From: Oscillospiraceae bacterium
Lineage (GTDB): Bacteria > Bacillota > Clostridia > Oscillospirales > Ruminococcaceae
Length of the DNA: 44,181 nt
Assembly (NCBI GenBank): GCA_004554485.1
Contig: SFLS01000012.1
Coordinates: 1-44,181 of the forward strand
Direction: 5' to 3'
Both the position numbers and the translations under genes were made by a program. Below the pieces are notes generated by a model. That model did no database searches and was not told the DNA's origin. It was given only the letters and a program-made list of their open reading frames with translations. Below are positions 39,220 to 44,181 of the stretch, in pieces; the stretch's first letter is position 1; each line of letters begins with the position of its first letter.

Positions 39220-40535
39220 TGAAATTCGTGCCCTTCAGTCCCAAACAGCTCCGGGTGCTCACCTGGTGGCGGCCCCGCTCGCCGGATTGCCGGCGGGACG
39301 CCATTCTGTGCGACGGGGCGGTGCGCAGCGGCAAAACGCTCTGCCTGTCGCTTTCCTTCGTGATGTGGGCCACCCAGTGCTTCTCCAGCATGGATTTTGC
39401 CCTCTGCGGCAAAACCATTCTGTCGCTGCAGCGCAACCTGCTGGAGCCGCTGCTGCCGGTGCTGCGCGGCATGGGCTACACCTGCCGCTACCAGGCAGGG
39501 CAGCGGCGGCTGACGGTCAGCCGGGGCGCGGTTGCCAACCGGTTTATCCTGTTCGGCGGCCGGGATGCTGGCAGCGCCTCGCTCATTCAGGGGATCACCC
39601 TGGCCGGCGTGCTGCTGGATGAGGCGGCGCTGATGCCCCGCTCCTTTGTGGAGCAGGCGCTGGCCCGCTGCTCGGTGCCCGGTTCCCGGTACTGGTTCAG
39701 CTGCAACCCCGAACACCCCTTTCACTGGTTCTATCGGGAGTGGATTGAAAAGGCGGAGGAGAAAAACTGCCTGTATCTCCACTTCACCATGCGGGATAAC
39801 CCCTCCCTGACCCCGGAGATCCGACGGCGGTACGAGGGGCTGTATTCCGGGGCGTTCTACCGGCGCTTTGTGCTGGGGGAATGGTGCGCCCCCAGCGGGG
39901 CGGTCTACCCCATGTTTTCGGTCCGGGACCACGTGACCGATACCCTGCCGGCCCACCTCACCGACTGGTACCTCAGCTGCGATTACGGCACCGTCAACCC
40001 CTGCTCCATCGGGCTGTGGGGCTACTGCCCCGACGATGGCGTCTGGTACCGTACCGCCGAGTATTACCACGATTCCCGCAAAACGGGGATCCAGAGGACC
40101 GACGAGGAGTACTACGCGGCGCTCTGCGCCCTGGCCGGGGACCGGCGCATCCGGGGAGTAGCGGTGGACCCGTCAGCCGCCAGCTTTATGGAGTGTATCC
40201 GACGTCACGGCGTCTACACCGTCCTCCCCGCCCAAAACGACGTCCTGGACGGCATCCGCCGGGTCAGCGAGCTGCTGCGCCGCCGCCGGCTGCGGTTTTC
40301 GGCCGCCTGTCGGGATACCCTGCGGGAATTCGCCCTCTACCAATGGGAGGAAAACGCCCGGGAGGACCGGCCCCGCAAGGAAAACGACCATGCCATGGAT
40401 GAGATCCGGTACTTTGTTTCCACCGTGCTTTCTCCCCCCGAAAAGAACCGGGCCCCCTTTTGTGCGGCTGCCGTCCCCCGGCAGCCCCAACAGGGAATGA
40501 ACCGAAAGGAGGAATCCGAAGATTGGGTATTTTGA
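39216..40535 (+). CDS. Phage terminase large subunit, PBSX type
   Basis: A 439-residue DNA-packaging motor. The N-terminal ATPase shows Walker A GAVRSGKTLCL and Walker B AGVLLDEAALMP. The C-terminal RNase H-like nuclease has Asp residues in SCDYGTVNPCS, AVDPSAAS and NDHAMDEIRYF. It matches PBSX-family TerL. It overlaps the small-subunit gene by 4 nt and extends 13 nt past the likely portal start. Confidence 0.93.
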   Translation: MMKFVPFSPKQLRVLTWWRPRSPDCRRDAILCDGAVRSGKTLCLSLSFVMWATQCFSSMDFALCGKTILSLQRNLLEPLLPVLRGMGYTCRYQAGQRRLTVSRGAVANRFILFGGRDAGSASLIQGITLAGVLLDEAALMPRSFVEQALARCSVPGSRYWFSCNPEHPFHWFYREWIEKAEEKNCLYLHFTMRDNPSLTPEIRRRYEGLYSGAFYRRFVLGEWCAPSGAVYPMFSVRDHVTDTLPAHLTDWYLSCDYGTVNPCSIGLWGYCPDDGVWYRTAEYYHDSRKTGIQRTDEEYYAALCALAGDRRIRGVAVDPSAASFMECIRRHGVYTVLPAQNDVLDGIRRVSELLRRRRLRFSAACRDTLREFALYQWEENAREDRPRKENDHAMDEIRYFVSTVLSPPEKNRAPFCAAAVPRQPQQGMNRKEESEDWVF

Positions 40536-41677
40536 TCCCCAAAAACAAAAAGGCGGGACGGGCGGCGGTGCAAACGGCGCCCCAGCCGCCGCAGCGCTCC
40601 TGGCAGCCGCAGCGTTTTTTGCCGGCGGAAGCCCCGCTATACGACGCCCTGCGGCAAAGCGTGCCGATCATCGAAGCCGCCCTGCAGAAGATCGTGCGGC
40701 TGACGGTGGATTTTACCGTCCGCGCCGCCGACCCCGCTGCCCAGCCGCTGCTGGAGCGCTTTGCGGCCGAAGTGCCGGTCGGGGCCTCCGGCGTCGGGCT
40801 GGAGACCTTTGCCTGCCGTTACCTCGATAGCCTGCTGTGCTACGGCAACGCCGTGGGCGAGGTGGTGCTCAACCACCGCCGGGACGGCATCGCGGGGCTG
40901 TATCTGCCGCCGCTCGGCCATCTTTCCTTTACCCAGGGCGACACCCCGCTGGAGGCGGTCATCTGCACCGGCAGCGGCCGCGACCGGCGTCCGCTGCCCT
41001 GCCCCGAGCTGGTGCTGTTCACCGCCCTGCACCCGGCGCCCGGCAGCATTACCGGGCAGTCGCTGCTCTTTGGCCTGCCTGCCGTTTCCCGCGTGCTGCT
41101 GCAGATCTATTCCGCCATCGGGCAGAACTTTGAGCGGATGGGCAACCTGCGCTATGCCGTGACCTACCGTCCCGCGCCCGGCGACCAGACCGACGCCGCC
41201 GCCGTTGCCGGCGAGATCAGCCGGGAATGGAGCGCCGCCATGCAGGCGGCCGCCGCCGGGGAGATCCGGGATTTTGTGGCGGTGGGCGATGTGGATATCC
41301 GGGTCATCGGCGCCGATAACCAGTTTATCAGCACCGAGGTTCCCGTCCGCCAGCTGCTGGAGCAGATCGTGGCCAAGCTGGGGCTGCCGCCTTTTCTGCT
41401 GGGCCTCAGCTGGAGCAGTACCGAGCGGATGAGCAGCCAGCAAAGCGACCTTTTGACCGGCGAGCTGGAATCCTACCGCAAGCTGCTGACCCCTGTGCTG
41501 GCCAAAATCTGCGGGCTGTACCTGCGCAGCCAGGGCTATGCCCCCGCCGTGACGGTGGAATGGGGCACCATCAGCCTGCAGGATGAGACCGAGCTGGCTA
41601 CCGCCCGCCTGACCCGTGCTCGGGCCGAGGAGCTGGAGCGGAAGCTGGCCGCCCAAACCAAGGAGGTGAACCGATGA
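40523..41677 (+). CDS. Phage portal protein
   Basis: A 384-residue protein in the portal position between TerL and a prohead protease. ALQKIVRLTVDFTVRA, then YGNAVGEVVLNHRRDGIAGL (wing/clip region), YSAIGQNFERMGNLRYAVTY and LLGLSWSSTERMSSQQSDLL fit portals, which form the dodecameric DNA gate. No ATG is well placed; TTG 40523 with AAAGGAGG about 10 nt upstream is the likely start, giving a short overlap with terL. The protein ends in a charged helix. Confidence 0.85.
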   Translation: MGILIPKNKKAGRAAVQTAPQPPQRSWQPQRFLPAEAPLYDALRQSVPIIEAALQKIVRLTVDFTVRAADPAAQPLLERFAAEVPVGASGVGLETFACRYLDSLLCYGNAVGEVVLNHRRDGIAGLYLPPLGHLSFTQGDTPLEAVICTGSGRDRRPLPCPELVLFTALHPAPGSITGQSLLFGLPAVSRVLLQIYSAIGQNFERMGNLRYAVTYRPAPGDQTDAAAVAGEISREWSAAMQAAAAGEIRDFVAVGDVDIRVIGADNQFISTEVPVRQLLEQIVAKLGLPPFLLGLSWSSTERMSSQQSDLLTGELESYRKLLTPVLAKICGLYLRSQGYAPAVTVEWGTISLQDETELATARLTRARAEELERKLAAQTKEVNR

Positions 41678-42654
41678 ACGAAACAAGGAATCAGGCAAGA
41701 GTGGAACAGGAGAGTGTCCCGGTGACACAGGAGGAGCTGGAGGAGATTGCCCGGTACAGCCGTCGCCGGCTGACCGCCGAAGAGGTGTATACCTTTCCGC
41801 TGGTGCTGTGTGACAACGACCTGGACCGGGACTACGAATGCTTTACCGATGAGGCGCTGGAAAAGCTGGCCGGGCTGTTCTGCGGCAAGACAGGCATTTT
41901 TGACCACGACCCCCGAGGGGAAAAACAGACGGCCCGTATCTACCGCTGCCGGGTGGAGACCGAGGAGGGCCGCCTGAACCACCGGGGCGAGCCGTACAAG
42001 GCGCTGCGGGCCTGGGCCTACATGGTGCGCACCGCCGCCAACGCCGACCTCATCCTGGAGATCGAGGGCGGCATCAAAAAGGAGGTCAGCGTGGGCTGCG
42101 CCGTAGCGGGCAGCTATTGCTCGGTGTGCGGGGCGGACCGCCGGGAAAACCCCTGCGGCCACCACCCCGGCAAAAAGTACGGCGGCGTGTTGTGCTACAC
42201 CCTGCTGGACAACCCCACCGACGCCTACGAATGGAGCTTTGTAGCCGTACCGGCTCAGCCGGCCGCCGGTGTGACCAAAAGCCGCAGCGTCCGCCGGGCG
42301 CTGTGCCTGACCCCGGAGCGCGCCCTGGCCGAAATGGAAAAGGGCGAGCTGCATCTGGATGCCGTTTCGGCGGAGGGGCTGCGCCGGCATATCGCCCTGC
42401 TGGAACGGCAAAGCGAGGAGGCCGGACGCTACCGGCGCTCGCTTTGTGAGGAGATCCGGCGCAGCGCCCTGCTGGCCCAGCCCGAACTGGAGCCGGCCCT
42501 GCTGGAAAAGGGTATGACGGCCCTTTCCGTCGGGGAGCTGGAAACGCTGGGACAGCTGATGCGGCGGCAGGCCGAACGGCGCTTTGCCCCGACGGTGCAG
42601 ACCGCCCCGCCCCCCAAAGACCCCGGAAACGACAACAGTCCGTTTTGCATCTGA
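41674..42654 (+). CDS. Phage prohead protease-like protein with zinc-binding insert and scaffold-like tail
   Basis: A 326-residue protein between portal and major capsid, the usual place of the maturation protease. TFPLVLCDNDLDRDYECFTD, then GIFDHDPRGEK and an EVSVGCAVAG stretch match the protease-like family in Firmicutes phages. An insert CSVCGADRRENPCGHHPG looks like a small zinc-binding site. The last ~110 residues are helical and charged, as in scaffold (delta) domains fused to proteases. The start overlaps the portal stop by 4 nt. Catalytic residues could not be placed with certainty. Confidence 0.7.
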   Translation: MNETRNQARVEQESVPVTQEELEEIARYSRRRLTAEEVYTFPLVLCDNDLDRDYECFTDEALEKLAGLFCGKTGIFDHDPRGEKQTARIYRCRVETEEGRLNHRGEPYKALRAWAYMVRTAANADLILEIEGGIKKEVSVGCAVAGSYCSVCGADRRENPCGHHPGKKYGGVLCYTLLDNPTDAYEWSFVAVPAQPAAGVTKSRSVRRALCLTPERALAEMEKGELHLDAVSAEGLRRHIALLERQSEEAGRYRRSLCEEIRRSALLAQPELEPALLEKGMTALSVGELETLGQLMRRQAERRFAPTVQTAPPPKDPGNDNSPFCI

Positions 42655-42676
42655 GAGAAAACAGGAGGAAATGACT

Positions 42677-43684
42677 ATGAACTATCAGGATATCACCATC
42701 AACAAGACCCTGTACCGCGGCAGCGAGAGCTTTGCCGAGCGCCTGGAGCAGCTGGACCCCACCGAAAACTACCGCGGCACCGAGCTGGACGGGCTGGACG
42801 CCTTCCAGCGGCAGCTCAAGCGCTTTGACATTCAGGTGGGCGGCAGCCACTCCAGCACCCTGGAGAAGTTCTTCCAGAACGCCCAGAGCGCCGTGCTGTT
42901 CCCCGAGTACATCATGCGGGCCGTTCGTCAGGGCATGGAGGAGAGCGATCCCCTTTCCGCCGTCGTTGCCGCCCGTACCGAGATCAGCGCTACCGATTAC
43001 CGCGGCCTGTGCACCAACGACGGCCTGGCGGCGGAGGTGACCGCCGAGGGCGCGGCCCTTTCGGCCACCGCTATCTCCCTCAAGGATAAGATCACCACCC
43101 TGAAAAAGCGCGGCAGAATGCTGAAAGCCTCCTACGAGGCGATCCGCTTCCAGCGCCTGGACCTGTTCACCCTGGCGCTGCGCCGCATCGGCGCCGAGAT
43201 CGCCCGCAGCCAGATGGCGGACGCGGTAGCGGTGCTGACCGCCGGCGACGGCTCCACCGGCAGCGTCCCCCAGAAGCTGACCACCGCCGGCACCGCGCTG
43301 GCCTACAGCGACCTCATCACCCTGTGGAGCAGCTTTACCGCTTACCGCATGAACACCATGCTGGTTAACGCCAAAACGGCCGCCGACATTCTGGCGCTGG
43401 AGGCCTTCTGTGACCCCTCCACCGGGCTGCATTTCCAGAACACCGGCAAGCTGGGCACCCCGCTGGGCGCCGAGATGATCGTCTGCGACGCGGTGGCCGA
43501 TAACACCATCATCGCGCTGGACCGCCGCTACGCCCTGGAAATGGTGGTGGGCGACGCCGTAACGGTGGACGCCGACCGCCTGATCGACTGCCAGCTGGAG
43601 CGCGCCGCCGTCTCCTCCACCGCCGGGTTCTCGGTTCTGTTCCCCGACGCCATCCGCGTGATGACCGTCAAGTCCGGTTCCTGA
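42677..43684 (+). CDS. Phage major capsid protein
   Basis: A 335-residue HK97-type major head protein by position and pattern: a variable helical N-terminus, AVLFPEYIMRAVRQGMEE, SATAISLKDKITTLKKRGRM, NTMLVNAKTAADILALEAF, and the C-terminal beta-rich end FSVLFPDAIRVMTVK. ATG 42677 has AGGAGG 8 nt upstream; the in-frame ATG at 42671 is too close. The head-tail connector follows after 33 bp. Confidence 0.87.
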   Translation: MNYQDITINKTLYRGSESFAERLEQLDPTENYRGTELDGLDAFQRQLKRFDIQVGGSHSSTLEKFFQNAQSAVLFPEYIMRAVRQGMEESDPLSAVVAARTEISATDYRGLCTNDGLAAEVTAEGAALSATAISLKDKITTLKKRGRMLKASYEAIRFQRLDLFTLALRRIGAEIARSQMADAVAVLTAGDGSTGSVPQKLTTAGTALAYSDLITLWSSFTAYRMNTMLVNAKTAADILALEAFCDPSTGLHFQNTGKLGTPLGAEMIVCDAVADNTIIALDRRYALEMVVGDAVTVDADRLIDCQLERAAVSSTAGFSVLFPDAIRVMTVKSGS

Positions 43685-43717
43685 GCCGGACGGGCCCTGA
43701 GATAAGGAGGCAGACGA

Positions 43718-44065
43718 ATGGACCTTGAGATGATCCTGCAGAAATTCGCGGTGTTCTCCGGGCTGACCGGAGACGCGCTGCAGGCCTGCCTGCCCTATTG
43801 CCGGGACGCCATGCAGGAGCTGCTTGCCCGCAAGCGGGCGGAGCTGACCGCCACGGAGCCTTTGGGCTCCGCGGCGGCGGCACTGGCCTATTACCGCTGG
43901 TGCCTGGCCCAGATGAGCGGCAGCGCCCAGCCCCGCATCGGGGCGGCGGCGCTGGTAACCGGGGAAACGCTGGCGGCCGCCAAAGCGCTGTGCGAGCAGT
44001 ATCTGGCGGCGGCGGCCGGCCTGCTGGGCGGCGGAAAATTCTACTTTGGGCAGGTGAAAGCATGA
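43718..44065 (+). CDS. Phage head-tail connector-like protein
   Basis: A 115-residue, mainly helical protein directly downstream of the capsid gene. Its length and helix-rich, Ala-rich composition fit gp6-type connectors that join portal and tail, but there is no diagnostic motif. It overlaps the next gene by 4 nt (ATGA). AAGGAGG lies upstream of the ATG. Confidence 0.6.
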   Translation: MDLEMILQKFAVFSGLTGDALQACLPYCRDAMQELLARKRAELTATEPLGSAAAALAYYRWCLAQMSGSAQPRIGAAALVTGETLAAAKALCEQYLAAAAGLLGGGKFYFGQVKA

Positions 44066-44181
44066 CGGTGACGAGCCTGATCGATCTGCGGCAGCAGCTG
44101 GCGGCCTATCTTGCCCCGCGGCTGCCGGCGTGTGAGATCCTGTACAGTATGCCGACGGTGCGCCGTCCGCTGGCCGACGGC
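44062..44181 (+). CDS. Phage morphogenesis protein, 5' part only
   Basis: Forty codons (MTVTSLIDLRQQLAAYLAPR ...) begin at an ATG overlapping the connector stop and run off the window edge. Position suggests a minor structural or tail-completion protein. No family can be named. Confidence 0.6.
   Translation, partial: MTVTSLIDLRQQLAAYLAPRLPACEILYSMPTVRRPLADG

Noticed and set aside
1..44181. CRISPR array
   Set aside because: No regularly spaced direct repeats were seen; the repeated elements are palindromic and dispersed.

Overview
The window is GC-rich bacterial DNA with Gram-positive-style gene organisation: strong AGGAGG ribosome-binding sites, canonical sigma-A promoters and hairpin-plus-T terminators. 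The gene set is that of a Clostridia member from an endospore-forming lineage: spoIIP, a GerW/YtfJ protein, a DUF2953 protein, scpA-scpB and several D-Ala-D-Ala carboxypeptidases. The composition, the lipoprotein signals and the PBSX-type phage genes fit an Oscillospiraceae/Ruminococcaceae gut bacterium. That placement is inference; no rRNA gene is present.

Layout. 1-545: a 5'-truncated tyrosine integrase pointing at the 3' end of tRNA-Leu(CAA), the scar of a mobile element. 536-2052 (minus): spoIIP and a small membrane protein. 2291-5883: a sugar/nucleoside ABC transporter operon ending in a PsuG-like glycosidase; its ATPase has lost the Walker A region. 6037-7820: fhs behind a promoter and an attenuator-like hairpin. 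7892-8574: a lipoprotein. 8651-12388: rodA, a DUF6440 protein, tsaE, tsaB, rpiB, upp. 12580-14111: hflX and a free-standing FakA/DAK-like domain. 14282-15228: rplM-rpsI. 15420-15627: tRNA-Leu(CAG) with a GNAT gene tail directly behind it. 15932-18794: a dacF-type carboxypeptidase and a 50-codon membrane protein (minus), then rluB and a small unknown protein (plus). 18873-20302: rpsT and a threonine-aldolase-like enzyme. 20423-24767 (minus): a six-gene operon reading site-2 protease, scpA, scpB, DUF2953, gerW/ytfJ, dacA. 25049-28138: ald, rpmB (minus) and cca. 28384-28907 (minus): DUF1648 and DUF1653 proteins, divergent from a ferredoxin-type DUF362 protein (29157-30284). 30499-33814: a TetR-controlled operon with an E2-like acyltransferase and an acyl-CoA ligase. 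34090-37808 (minus): pgk, tpiA, gpmI (lower glycolysis). 37920-38432 (minus): trmL. 38728 to the end: a phage head module (terS, terL, portal, protease, major capsid, connector) running off the window.

The most unusual feature is a family of intergenic palindromic elements. Four well-formed copies (about 12448-12560, 28935-29045, 30365-30450, 38461-38559) each fold on paper into an outer stem enclosing three hairpins with mostly 3-nt loops, so nearly every base is paired. Arm sequences differ between copies while the architecture is kept, and the left flanks share a TTGTGCAGAGGGC-like sequence. Other points of interest are the ABC ATPase without a Walker A, the TetR operator that fills its promoter spacer exactly, the fhs attenuator, the E2-like protein with Glu in place of the catalytic His, and a phage head operon that starts directly beside a host gene with no lysogeny genes in view.
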